A DNA stretch of 44,392 nucleotides from Halorubrum yunnanense (GTDB lineage: Archaea > Halobacteriota > Halobacteria > Halobacteriales > Haloferacaceae): positions 139,139 through 183,530 of the forward strand of contig NZ_JAODIX010000001.1 in assembly GCF_026586675.1 (NCBI RefSeq), written 5' to 3'. The notes under the pieces were generated by a model. That model did no database searches and had not been told where the DNA came from. It saw only the letters and a program-made list of their open reading frames with translations. This document shows positions 1 to 7,762 of this stretch, in pieces (the stretch's first letter is position 1; every line of letters starts with the position of its first letter). The position numbers were made by a program, and so were the translations under genes.

Positions 1-30
1 CCCCCCCCCCGCGACTCCCTCGCGCGCGCC

Positions 31-87
31 GCTCGCGGCCAATTCTGGCCGCTCACGGGCACGCGCCACCGCATCGGCTTTTATAAG
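31..87. repeat. Dispersed repeat, copy 1 (cut by the window edge)
   Basis: Bases 31-87 resemble 4601-4656. Both have the blocks GCTCGCGGCC, then GGCCGCTCAC, then CGCGCCACCGCA, then TTATAAG in the same order with small spacing changes. The first two blocks form a short hairpin around the loop. The resemblance probably continues leftward (CTCCCTCGCG here, GTCCCTCGCA there) but the window cuts it off. The match is seen directly. That this is a dispersed genomic family is an inference from two copies. Confidence 0.55.
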
Positions 88-223
88 TCATCTCCGTTGC
101 AGCCCGTCTATTTTTAATTGTCACATCGACCTACCGTCTCGATCGAACCCACGTTCGAAGGGGCTGCCCTCACGGAGCTACTGAGCCGGATCCCACGCCG
201 AAACCGCCACACCCGGCGTGGGG

Positions 224-229
224 TATATA
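224..229 (+). promoter_or_regulatory. TATA box of the DUF460 gene
   Basis: TATATA is centred about 27 bases before the GTG at 254, the archaeal box A distance. This implies a leaderless transcript and favours the start at 254 over the GTG at 218, which would lie upstream of the box. Confidence 0.6.
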
Positions 230-253
230 CGCGCGAACGGCCTACGTGAACTC

Positions 254-2305
254 GTGACAACCCGGACCATCCGCGCCCGCGACCGGCCGGTGTTCGGCGT
301 CGACGTGCACAGCGGCGACGTCCGCGGCGACGACCCCTCCTACGCCCTCGTCATCCTGGACCCCGTCGACGAGGACGACCCGGACGCGCCCGACGCCGAC
401 GGCCCGATGGCGCGCGTGACCCGGGACGTGGTGTCGTTCCGGAAGCTCTGCCGGCTGATCGACGACCGCGAGCCCCTCTACGTCGCCACCGACAACGCCT
501 ACGAGCTGGCGGCGGACAAAAACGAACTCGTCGGGTTCCTCCGGTCGCTGCCCGACGGCACCCGGCTGGTGCAGGTGACCGGCGCGGAGCGCCCGGAGCC
601 GCTCTCGCGGGTCGCCTCCCGCCACGGGATCCCGTACGGGAAAGAGCCGATGAAGGAGGCGGAGGCGTCGGCCCGGCTGGCCGCGGCCAACGTCGGCCAC
701 GAGGTGACCGCGTTCACCGACGAGACGACGGTGAAGGTGTCCCGCGGGCGCTCAACCGGAAAGGGCGGGTGGAGCCAGGACCGCTACACGCGGCGGATCC
801 ACGGCAACGTCCGGAAGCGAACGCGGCAGGTCCAGTCGGAGCTGAAGGACGCGAACCTCGACTTCGAGCGCGACGTGACCGAGAAGTACGGCGGCTACGC
901 GAACGCGACGTTCACGGTCGAGGCGCGTCCCGAGGACATCCCCGTGTCGAACTCGCGGGCTGGCGACGTGCGCGTCGAGGTCGAGCGCGAGCGCCGCGAC
1001 GGGATCGAGTACGAGCCCCTCGTGCAGCGCCGCGACCGGGTGATCGTCGGGATCGACCCGGGGACGACCACCGCGGCGGCCGTCGTCGGGCTCGACGGTA
1101 CCGTCCACGCGCTCTACTCCTCGCGGACCGCCGACACGGCCGACGTGACCGAGTGGATCATCGAGCAGGGCCGCCCGATCCTCGTCGCCGCCGACGTGGA
1201 GCCGATGCCGGAGACCGTCGAGAAGTTCCGGCGCTCGTTCGACGCCGCCGGGTGGCGGCCGACCACGGACCTCCCGGTCGACGAGAAGCTCCACCGGACC
1301 CGCGAGGCGAGCTACCAGAACGACCACGAGCGCGACGCGCTGGCGGCGGCGCTGTACGCCTACGACGACCACGAGGACCAGTTCGAGCGCATCGCGGCGA
1401 AGACCCCGCCGCGGCTCGACCGCGGGGCGGTGATCGCCGGCGTCGTCGCGGGCGGGGCCTCCGTGGAGTCCGTCATCGCGGACCTCAGCGAGGACGACGG
1501 GAACGACGGGGGAGACGGGGAGGGCGACGCCGACGAGACGGACCCCACAGAGCCGGAGCGCACCGAGGAGGAGGAGACGATCCGCCGGCTCCGGGAGCGC
1601 GTCGAGCGCCTGGAGTCGCACACGGAGTCGCTGGAGGCCGACCTCGCCGACCGCGACGAGCGGATCGCGGAGCTGGAAGGAGAGCTGGAGGAGGCGAAAC
1701 GCGAGGAGCGCATCGAGGCGCGCTCCCGGCGGGCCGTCTCCCGGCTGGAGCGCGAGACCGACCGGCTGGAGCGCGAGCGCGACGAGGCGCGAGAGACCGT
1801 CGAGGACTTGGAGGGCAAAGTGGAGACGCTCAAGGAGCTGTGGCGGCTCGACCACTCCAACTTCGACGACGTGGCCGCCGACCAGGGGCTCGCCAGCGTG
1901 AAGACCGTCGAGCAGTTCACGCTCGACGCGCTGGAGGCCGCCGACGAGGCGTACGGGCTCGTCGCCGGCGACGTGGTGTACCTCCGGGACGCCTCGGGGG
2001 CGGGGCGCCGGACCGCCGAGCGACTGGCCGAGACGGAGCCGCGGGCGGTGATCCGGGACGGAAACCTCTCCGACGTCGCCGATCAGGTTCTCTTCGACCA
2101 CGACGTGCCGGTCGTCCCGGCCGACGCGGTCCCCGTGCGCGAGGTCGACGACCTGGCGGTCGCGAGCGAGAGAGAGCTGGACGCCGCCCTCGACGACTGG
2201 GAGCGGGGAGCGGAGCGGCGGCGGAAAGCCGAGAAACAGGAACACCTCGACCGGATCATCTCGGAGCATCGGGCGGGGCGGACGCTGCCCGAGACCGAGG
2301 AGTAG
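254..2305 (+). CDS. DUF460 family RuvC/RNase H-like protein
   Basis: This 683-residue protein is a typical archaeal DUF460 member, a predicted RuvC/YqgF-like nuclease of unknown substrate. The N-terminal part contains GVDVHSGDVRG. A second RNase H-fold segment begins near residue 266 with GIDPGTTTAAAVVG, and HERDALAAALYAY near residue 359 looks like the later acidic motif of the same fold. Residues 436-530 are a long heptad-rich Glu/Arg coiled coil, and a small C-terminal domain follows. I chose GTG 254 because the TATA box at 224-229 fits it. An upstream in-frame GTG at 218 would add 12 residues. It is followed by tyrS on the same strand with its own promoter. The family assignment is strong. 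The nuclease activity is an inference from the fold. Confidence 0.88.
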   Translation: MTTRTIRARDRPVFGVDVHSGDVRGDDPSYALVILDPVDEDDPDAPDADGPMARVTRDVVSFRKLCRLIDDREPLYVATDNAYELAADKNELVGFLRSLPDGTRLVQVTGAERPEPLSRVASRHGIPYGKEPMKEAEASARLAAANVGHEVTAFTDETTVKVSRGRSTGKGGWSQDRYTRRIHGNVRKRTRQVQSELKDANLDFERDVTEKYGGYANATFTVEARPEDIPVSNSRAGDVRVEVERERRDGIEYEPLVQRRDRVIVGIDPGTTTAAAVVGLDGTVHALYSSRTADTADVTEWIIEQGRPILVAADVEPMPETVEKFRRSFDAAGWRPTTDLPVDEKLHRTREASYQNDHERDALAAALYAYDDHEDQFERIAAKTPPRLDRGAVIAGVVAGGASVESVIADLSEDDGNDGGDGEGDADETDPTEPERTEEEETIRRLRERVERLESHTESLEADLADRDERIAELEGELEEAKREERIEARSRRAVSRLERETDRLERERDEARETVEDLEGKVETLKELWRLDHSNFDDVAADQGLASVKTVEQFTLDALEAADEAYGLVAGDVVYLRDASGAGRRTAERLAETEPRAVIRDGNLSDVADQVLFDHDVPVVPADAVPVREVDDLAVASERELDAALDDWERGAERRRKAEKQEHLDRIISEHRAGRTLPETEE

Positions 2306-2396
2306 GTCCCGGGGCTCCGAGGCGGGCGCTCGCTCCCTCGCCACCCGTCCGCGCGCTTCCAGAAGTCATATGTCCGACAACCGCACAGTCGTGCGT

Positions 2397-3383
2397 ATGG
2401 ACGCCTACGAGCGGATCACCCGGAACGCGGCCGAGGTGGTCACCGAGGAGGAGATCGAGGCGCTGGCCGACGACCCCGACGGGAAGCGGGCGTACGTCGG
2501 CTACGAGCCCTCGGGCGTCCTCCACATCGGGCACATGCTCACCGCGAACAAGCTCATCGACCTCCAGGAGGCCGGCTTCGAGGTGACGGTGCTGCTCGCC
2601 GACGTACACGCCTACCTCAACGACAAGGGGTCGTTCGAGGAGATCCGCCACACCGCCGAGCGCATGCGCGACCAGTTCATCGCCTACGGGCTCGACGAGT
2701 CGAACACGCAGTTCGTGCTCGGCTCCGACTTCCAGCTCGACGACGACTACACGCTGGACCTCCACTCGCTGGAGCTCGAGACGACGCTCGCGCGGGCCGA
2801 GCGCGCGATGGCCGAGATCACCTCCGGCGACTCCGTGAAGGTGTCGCAGGCGGTGTACCCCCTGATGCAGGCGCTCGACATCCCGTACCTCGGCGTCGAC
2901 CTGGCGATCGGCGGGATGGAGCAGCGCAAGGTCCACATGCTCGCGCGCGACGTGCTCCCGAGCATCGACCGCGAGCCGCCGACGAGCCTCCACACGCCGC
3001 TCATCGCCGACCTCGGCACCGGACGCGGGAAGATGTCCTCCAGTGCGGGCGTCACCATCTCGATGGAAGATTCCCGCGACGACATTGAGTCGAAGGTGAA
3101 CGACGCCTACTGCCCGCCGACGGCCGACCCCGAGCCGACGGACGACGGCGAGGCCCGGGAGAACCCCGTCCTGCAGGTGTTCGAGTACCACGTGTTCCCG
3201 CGGTTCGACGCCGTCACCGTCGAGCGCCCGAAGGAGTACGGCGGCGACCTGGCGTACGAGGGCTACGGGGCGCTGGAGGCCGACTTGGAGTCTGGCGAGC
3301 TTCATCCGGCGGACGCGAAGGGCGCGCTCGCGGAGTACCTCGACCGCCTCATCGCACCGGGACGCGAGCAGCTCGCGGAGTAG
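2397..3383 (+). CDS. tyrS: Tyrosyl-tRNA synthetase
   Basis: This cytosolic class I aminoacyl-tRNA synthetase charges tRNA-Tyr with tyrosine. The protein has 328 residues, normal for the archaeal enzyme. The HIGH signature is at residues 43-46 and KMSSS at 212-216. Between them PYLGVDLAIGGMEQRKVHMLARD is the archaeal/eukaryotic TyrRS tyrosine-pocket segment, which separates it from TrpRS. An in-frame ATG at 2370 would add nine residues. I prefer 2397 because homologues start at MD-Y-E and because a TATA-like CATATG lies about 27 bases before it. The gene ends seven bases before the convergent zinc-finger gene, with a T run in the tiny gap. Confidence 0.95.
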   Translation: MDAYERITRNAAEVVTEEEIEALADDPDGKRAYVGYEPSGVLHIGHMLTANKLIDLQEAGFEVTVLLADVHAYLNDKGSFEEIRHTAERMRDQFIAYGLDESNTQFVLGSDFQLDDDYTLDLHSLELETTLARAERAMAEITSGDSVKVSQAVYPLMQALDIPYLGVDLAIGGMEQRKVHMLARDVLPSIDREPPTSLHTPLIADLGTGRGKMSSSAGVTISMEDSRDDIESKVNDAYCPPTADPEPTDDGEARENPVLQVFEYHVFPRFDAVTVERPKEYGGDLAYEGYGALEADLESGELHPADAKGALAEYLDRLIAPGREQLAE

Positions 3384-3389
3384 GCGGAC

Positions 3390-4151
3390 TCACTCCTTTT
3401 TGTCGCCGGGCGCGTGTCCCGCGTACTCGCAGGTCCCGTCGAGACAGTCGCGGCCGGTCGCCGTCTCGAAGACCGGGAGCCCGCAGTCGCACTCGTCGAC
3501 GACGACGCCGGATGGGACCGAGAACGTCGTCTCGCAGTCGGGGTAGCGCTCGCAGCCGAGGTAGACGCGGCCGGGCGCGGATTTCACGAGCAGTTCGCCG
3601 TCGCAGTCCGGGCAGTCCCAGACGCGGTCGAACCGGTCGCTGACGGCGTCCTCCATCGGGTCGCACCCGGGGTCGAGACAGAGGTGGAACGGCTCGCCCC
3701 GCTCGATCCGGATCTTCGGGAGGCCGCAGTCGTCGCACACCCCGTCGGTGACGCACGCGCCCGCCGGGAGCCCCCACCGCTCCTCGCAGTCGAGACAGAC
3801 CACGTCGCCGCGCGAGCGCACGAGCGCCCCGCCGTCCTCCGGGCAGGTGCCGACCGGAACTCCGGCCTCCGTGATAGGGAGGGCGCGGCCGGCGGTCGCC
3901 TCCTCGGCGACGACGCGGAGGCGTCGGGTGCCGTCGCGGGCGGTGACGGAGAAGCCGTCGCCGTCGCCCTCGACGACGACCGAGTCGGGGCGGGTGAGCC
4001 ACGCGACGGGCTGGTAGCCGTCGGCGTCGTGGACGAGCGTGGTGTCGTCGGGCTTTATGAGGACGACGACGCGCCCGCGGTGCGTGCGGGAGCGGTCGCC
4101 GCGCTCGGTCACTCGACAGTCGCCGGCGAACACGCGGAGTCGTTCGGGCAT
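3390..4151 (-). CDS. NucS-N-like, C4 zinc-finger topoisomerase-type protein
   Basis: This is a 253-residue protein of a family common in haloarchaea. The N-terminal about 60 residues (VVVLIKPDDTTLVHDADGYQPVAW) resemble the N-terminal domain of the NucS/DUF91 nuclease. The rest is a chain of CxxC pairs: CPEDGG, CLDCEERW, CDDCGLP, CLDPGC, CPDCDG, CERYPDC and CDCGLP. These resemble the C-terminal C4 zinc ribbons of type IA topoisomerases. I see no NucS catalytic domain, so a nucleic-acid-binding role is more likely than cleavage. I chose ATG 4151. The reading frame stays open upstream to 4643, but that part overlaps a GC-rich repeat and does not look coding. It is convergent with tyrS. Confidence 0.8.
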   Translation of the reverse strand: MPERLRVFAGDCRVTERGDRSRTHRGRVVVLIKPDDTTLVHDADGYQPVAWLTRPDSVVVEGDGDGFSVTARDGTRRLRVVAEEATAGRALPITEAGVPVGTCPEDGGALVRSRGDVVCLDCEERWGLPAGACVTDGVCDDCGLPKIRIERGEPFHLCLDPGCDPMEDAVSDRFDRVWDCPDCDGELLVKSAPGRVYLGCERYPDCETTFSVPSGVVVDECDCGLPVFETATGRDCLDGTCEYAGHAPGDKKE

Positions 4152-4735
4152 ACGACGGGTGGCCGCGGTATGTGTGAAAAGCGGTCGTTGCGGGGGTTTA
4201 TCAGGGATATAGAGCGGTTGTTGTGAGTGGTCGAGATCGGGTGTCTCTCGTTGCTGGCGCGGTGACCGATTCCGAAGTTTCGGCCGATCGATTATAAATG
4301 GTTGATCGCATATCGACGGTGAAACCTCCAAATCCACAGCCGCTCGTTTATAAACCACTACTGGTGGATCGATGGTGGACACTGTCAAAGCCCCAGTCGC
4401 GCTCGGCTCCCACAGCTCGCTGCGGTCCTCGGTCGCTGCGCTCCCTGTGGTCCTTGGGTCGCTGGGGTTCGCCGAGCGCGACTGCCCCTTTGAGTCCCAC
4501 CCCGCCCCCACAGCACCGCACCTCACGCCTCCCCAACCTCGCCGCTCGCTCGGGGCTCCCTTCGGTCGCCCTGTCACTCGCGGCGTCCCTCGCACCGTCG
4601 GCTCGCGGCCCTCTGGGCCGCTCACCGGGGCGCGCCACCGCACAACTATTTATAAGCGATCGTCGCTCCCACTCATGACTCTTTAAATATCCCGTCGCCA
4701 GCGACGACTCACGGGGTCGGATTCCGACGCCGCTC
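4152..4735. other. Intergenic region with a dispersed repeat
   Basis: About 580 bases lie between two minus-strand genes. No ORF has a convincing codon pattern. The region contains several TATA-like spots (4293-4298, 4347-4353, 4648-4655) and a compositionally odd block, 4369-4640, rich in TCGCT/GCTCG words, which ends in the repeat copy at 4601-4656. The helicase gene ends at 4736, so this stretch is downstream of it and upstream of the zinc-finger gene. Confidence 0.5.
4601..4656. repeat. Dispersed repeat, copy 2
   Basis: Matches bases 31-87: the same three GC-rich blocks followed by TTTATAAG. GCGGCC and GGCCGC around CTCTG form a hairpin. The element may extend left to about 4290. Only the 56-base core can be aligned with the copy at the window start. 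Confidence 0.55.
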
Positions 4736-7078
4736 CTACTCCACGCGAACCGTCCGCGCGGCCCTGACGGGCATCAGCGGCAGGTCGGGGAAGACGGCCT
4801 CGACGACGAACGCCAGTTCGTCGGCGTCGGGCGGCCCGAACACGCCGACCGGGACCGTCGTCTCCCCGTCGAGGTACGTCGTCGTCGCGGTCATCTCCAC
4901 GTCGTTGACGGTGACCCGGATTCCCGTTCGAGCGCTCCCGGAGACGGTCGAGACCGCGACCTCGCACATGTCGTTTTCGCCCGCCGCGATCGCGTCTGGG
5001 AAGTCGCCCCAGTCGACGTCGATCCGGGGGCAGTCGCGGGCGGCGTCGACGATCCGCTCGGCGACAGAACCGCTCATCCCGGCGTTCTCGAGGGCGCTTG
5101 AGCCGGCGTCGACCACGGCGGCGGGGGAGGTGAGCCCGGCGTCCGCGAGCCGCTCCGCGCGGCCGGAGCCGACTCCGTCGATCGCGGTGAGTGCGACCGC
5201 CTCCCGCGAGACGCCGTGTTCGACGCGCGCCTCGACGCGGCACGCGAGGTTCGCGGCGCGCGGGCCGGCGAACCGGTCGAGGAACTCCGAGAGCGCGGCG
5301 ATCAGGCGGAGCGCGTTCTGTCGGATCACCCACGCGTCCGACCGCAGGTCCGAGGGGATCGAGTCCGCCATCCCGGCGAGCAGGATGGCGAACACCTTGC
5401 GGTGGCCGTCCTCCAAGTCGGTGTCGTGGCCGTCGAGGATGCGATCTATCGCGTCCGACTCGGCCGACCGCGCCGAGACCGAGTCGAACTCGCCGGCCGA
5501 GGCGACGGCTTCGAGGATACGGTCGACCGTCAGCGTCTCGCGGTCGGCCAGCTGCCGGAAGCGACGGGCGGTGTCCAGCCGGAGGTAGTACTTCGAGGCG
5601 AGCCGACCGAGCCCCGTCGGCTCGATCGCGAGGTCGTCGTCGGCCGCGACGAAGCCGTCGTCGACGAGCGAGTCGAGGGTGTCGCGCACGCGGTCGCGGA
5701 GGGTGCCGAACTCGTACTCGTCCGGTTTCGACTCGGCGCGGACGTAGTAGAAGGTCGTCTCCAGCCACTCCATCACGTCTTCGAGCCCGCGGATCGTCCC
5801 CATCGCGATCTCCGCGTTGAGGTGCGACTCGAGTTCCGCGGCGAGCCGGGACTCGATCTCTTTGCCCTGCTTCAACAGCTTCCGGTACTTGTCGGCGTCC
5901 GCTCGGTCGCAGACCACCCAGCCGTACCCCACGTCGTCGTAGCCGGGGCGACCCGCGCGCCCGAGCATCTGGAGGACGTCGAGCGGCGAGATGTCCGTCT
6001 CCCCCTCCAGCGGGTCGTGGTACTTCGTGTCACGGATGACGACGCAGCGCGCCGGGAGATTCACCCCCCACGCGAGCGTCGACGTCGAGAAGAGCAGCTT
6101 GATCTTCCCCTGTTTGAACCACTCCTCGACGCGGTCGCGGTCCCCCTTCCCGAGCCCGGCGTGGTGGAAGCCGACGCCGTCGGTGACCGACTGCCGGAGC
6201 GTGTCGTTGGTTAGCCCCTTGGCCTCGTTGTGGAAGTCGTAGTCGTCCCGCGAGTCGATCGGGATGTCGCGGTCGGTTATCTCGTCGCGCGCCTTCTTGG
6301 CCGCCTGCACCGTGTCCTGCCGCGAGGAGACGAACACGAGTGCCTGCCCGTCCTCGCGCACGTGCGGCTCCGCTAGGTCGAGCGCGCGGTAGAGCCGCCG
6401 GTACTTGTCGGCGAAGGCGTTCGAGCCGTGCGAGTACGTCTTCACGTCCGTTTCGAGGTCGACCGGCCGGTACTCGTCGCCGAACTCGTAGGTCGTCTCC
6501 GCGGGCGCGTCGAGCCACTCGGCGACGTCGGCGACGTTCGGCATCGTCGCCGAGAGCGCGACGACGCGCGGGTCCTGTAAGCGGCGGAGCCGCGAGACCG
6601 TCACCTCCAGCACCGCGCCGCGCTTCTCGCTGTCGAGGAGGTGGACCTCGTCGATGACGACGCAGTCGACGTCGGTGATAAACGAGTAGCGCGCGGAGTC
6701 GTGTTTCCGCGTCGCGCTGTCGGCCTTCTCCGGGGTCGTCACGAGCACGTCCGCGCGCTCCGCGCGGCGGGGGTTGAGGTCGCGCTCGCCGGAGACGACG
6801 TAGACGGAGTAGCCCAGCTCCTCGAAGCGCTCCCACTCGCTCTCCTTCTCGTTGGTGAGCGCGCGGAGCGGGGCGACGAAGAGGGCAGTTCCCCCCTCGG
6901 AGAGGGTCTTGCAGATCGCGAGCTCGGCGAGCGCGGTCTTCCCGGAGGCCGTCGGCGCGGAGGCAACGACGTTGTGATCGGTCTCCAAGATCCCCGGTAA
7001 CGCCTCCCGTTGCATCCGGTTGAACTCCTCGAACCCGAAGGCGTCGGCGAACTCCGGCACCGCGTCCGCGACCTTCAC
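4736..7078 (-). CDS. Hel308-like superfamily 2 DEAD/DEAH helicase
   Basis: This is a 780-residue ATP-dependent helicase of the Ski2/Hel308-like group. With the GTG start at 7078 the motifs are: FNRMQREAL at 19-26, Walker A APTASGKT at 41-48, DEVH at 143-146, SATMPN near 176-181, STSTLAWGVNLPA near 331-343 and QMLGRAGRPG at 370-379. A winged-helix region and a helix-hairpin-helix-like segment (TAIDGVGSGRAERLADAGL) follow, then a C-terminal beta-rich tail. Hel308 relatives unwind forked DNA during replication restart. The exact role here is inferred. An ATG 26 codons upstream (7156) is open, but homologues begin at the (M/V)KVADAVPEF segment. It is divergent from the TRAM gene, with 186 bases between them. 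Confidence 0.88.
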   Translation of the reverse strand: MKVADAVPEFADAFGFEEFNRMQREALPGILETDHNVVASAPTASGKTALAELAICKTLSEGGTALFVAPLRALTNEKESEWERFEELGYSVYVVSGERDLNPRRAERADVLVTTPEKADSATRKHDSARYSFITDVDCVVIDEVHLLDSEKRGAVLEVTVSRLRRLQDPRVVALSATMPNVADVAEWLDAPAETTYEFGDEYRPVDLETDVKTYSHGSNAFADKYRRLYRALDLAEPHVREDGQALVFVSSRQDTVQAAKKARDEITDRDIPIDSRDDYDFHNEAKGLTNDTLRQSVTDGVGFHHAGLGKGDRDRVEEWFKQGKIKLLFSTSTLAWGVNLPARCVVIRDTKYHDPLEGETDISPLDVLQMLGRAGRPGYDDVGYGWVVCDRADADKYRKLLKQGKEIESRLAAELESHLNAEIAMGTIRGLEDVMEWLETTFYYVRAESKPDEYEFGTLRDRVRDTLDSLVDDGFVAADDDLAIEPTGLGRLASKYYLRLDTARRFRQLADRETLTVDRILEAVASAGEFDSVSARSAESDAIDRILDGHDTDLEDGHRKVFAILLAGMADSIPSDLRSDAWVIRQNALRLIAALSEFLDRFAGPRAANLACRVEARVEHGVSREAVALTAIDGVGSGRAERLADAGLTSPAAVVDAGSSALENAGMSGSVAERIVDAARDCPRIDVDWGDFPDAIAAGENDMCEVAVSTVSGSARTGIRVTVNDVEMTATTTYLDGETTVPVGVFGPPDADELAFVVEAVFPDLPLMPVRAARTVRVE

Positions 7079-7264
7079 GGCGGACCACGCCCGTGGGAGA
7101 CTCGACGGCGACCGAGAGTCGTTCGCATCACGTCGAACCGGGGGCTTCGAGAGCAAAGGCGTTTCTCATGCGGTCGGCGGAGACGGGGCGTTCGGCGGCC
7201 GGCGGTGTCGAGGCCTTCGGCGTCGACCCCGAGCGTTTAGGTGACGGCGGGTCGACCCACCGGT

Positions 7265-7627
7265 ATGATACCGTCGGATCCGATCGTCGTGGGGGCCGTG
7301 GCCGTGATCGCCCTCCTCGTCCTGTTTGCCGTCGTCAGCCGTCTGCGCGGGCCGTCCGAGGAGGCGAAGGAATCGAAGCGCGCCCACGAGGCCGCCCAGG
7401 ACCGCGACCCGCCCGTCGAGATCGGCGAGACGTACGAGCTCGGCATCACCGAGCTCACCGACCATCACTCCGGCGAGGAGGTCGCCGTCGGCAAGGTCGA
7501 AGGGTTCGTCGTCTTCACCGCGGACATCCCGCGCGACCTGTCGACGGGCGACGTGATCCGCGCTAAGGTGCTCTCGTTCAACGAGGGGCGCACCTCGGCC
7601 GACGCGACGTTCGTGACGAAGGCGTAG
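7265..7627 (+). CDS. Membrane-anchored TRAM domain protein
   Basis: This is a 120-residue protein with one hydrophobic N-terminal helix (about residues 8-25, VVGAVAVIALLVLFAVV), a charged linker, and a TRAM domain at about 52-118 (GETYELGITELTDHHSGEEVAVGKV). TRAM domains bind RNA. In archaea, single TRAM proteins act as RNA-binding or chaperone-like factors, and this version would sit on the inner face of the membrane. I chose ATG 7265. An upstream in-frame ATG at 7241 adds only eight residues and would disturb the membrane segment. The domain is clear. The RNA partner is unknown. Confidence 0.85.
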   Translation: MIPSDPIVVGAVAVIALLVLFAVVSRLRGPSEEAKESKRAHEAAQDRDPPVEIGETYELGITELTDHHSGEEVAVGKVEGFVVFTADIPRDLSTGDVIRAKVLSFNEGRTSADATFVTKA

Positions 7628-7645
7628 CGAGACCGCGTTCGGATC

Positions 7646-7689
7646 GAGCGGAACCGGAGCCCGGAGCGAGCGGAACCGGAGTCCGGAGC
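7646..7689. repeat. Two 22-bp tandem repeats upstream of mcm
   Basis: Units at 7646-7667 and 7668-7689 read GAGCGGAACCGGAGyCCGGA plus GC and differ at one base. The array begins 18 bases after the TRAM gene stop and ends about 70 bases before the mcm start. It may be leader or terminator sequence, or simple local duplication. Confidence 0.6.
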
Positions 7690-7762
7690 GAACGCGCGCC
7701 GCCGGCTCCACCTCCGCCCCGAGCATGAGGTTCATACGTGGTGGCGACGAAGTGGCTTCGTA

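Larger units (their letters stand above)
1..253. other. Upstream region of the DUF460 gene
   Basis: No gene is visible here. The stretch opens with a poly-C run at the window edge and a GC-rich repeat copy ending near base 87 (listed separately). A T-rich patch follows at 109-119. The DUF460 promoter lies at 224-229. I see no tRNA and no small ORF with haloarchaeal codon use. Confidence 0.6.

Noticed and set aside
752-2344. Long minus-strand open frame of 530 codons opposite the DUF460 gene
   Set aside because: It is a shadow frame in GC-rich DNA. Its product is Arg/Leu/Val-rich without domains, while the plus strand has clear DUF460 motifs.
769-2586. 605-codon plus-strand frame overlapping DUF460 and tyrS
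   Set aside because: Arg/Gly/Pro-rich low-complexity product spanning two real genes, a typical out-of-frame artefact of high GC content.
4264-4680. Small protein genes in the intergenic region (frames of 96-126 codons on both strands)
   Set aside because: Ser/Pro/Arg-rich translations in several frames at once, coinciding with a repeat element. No frame stands out.
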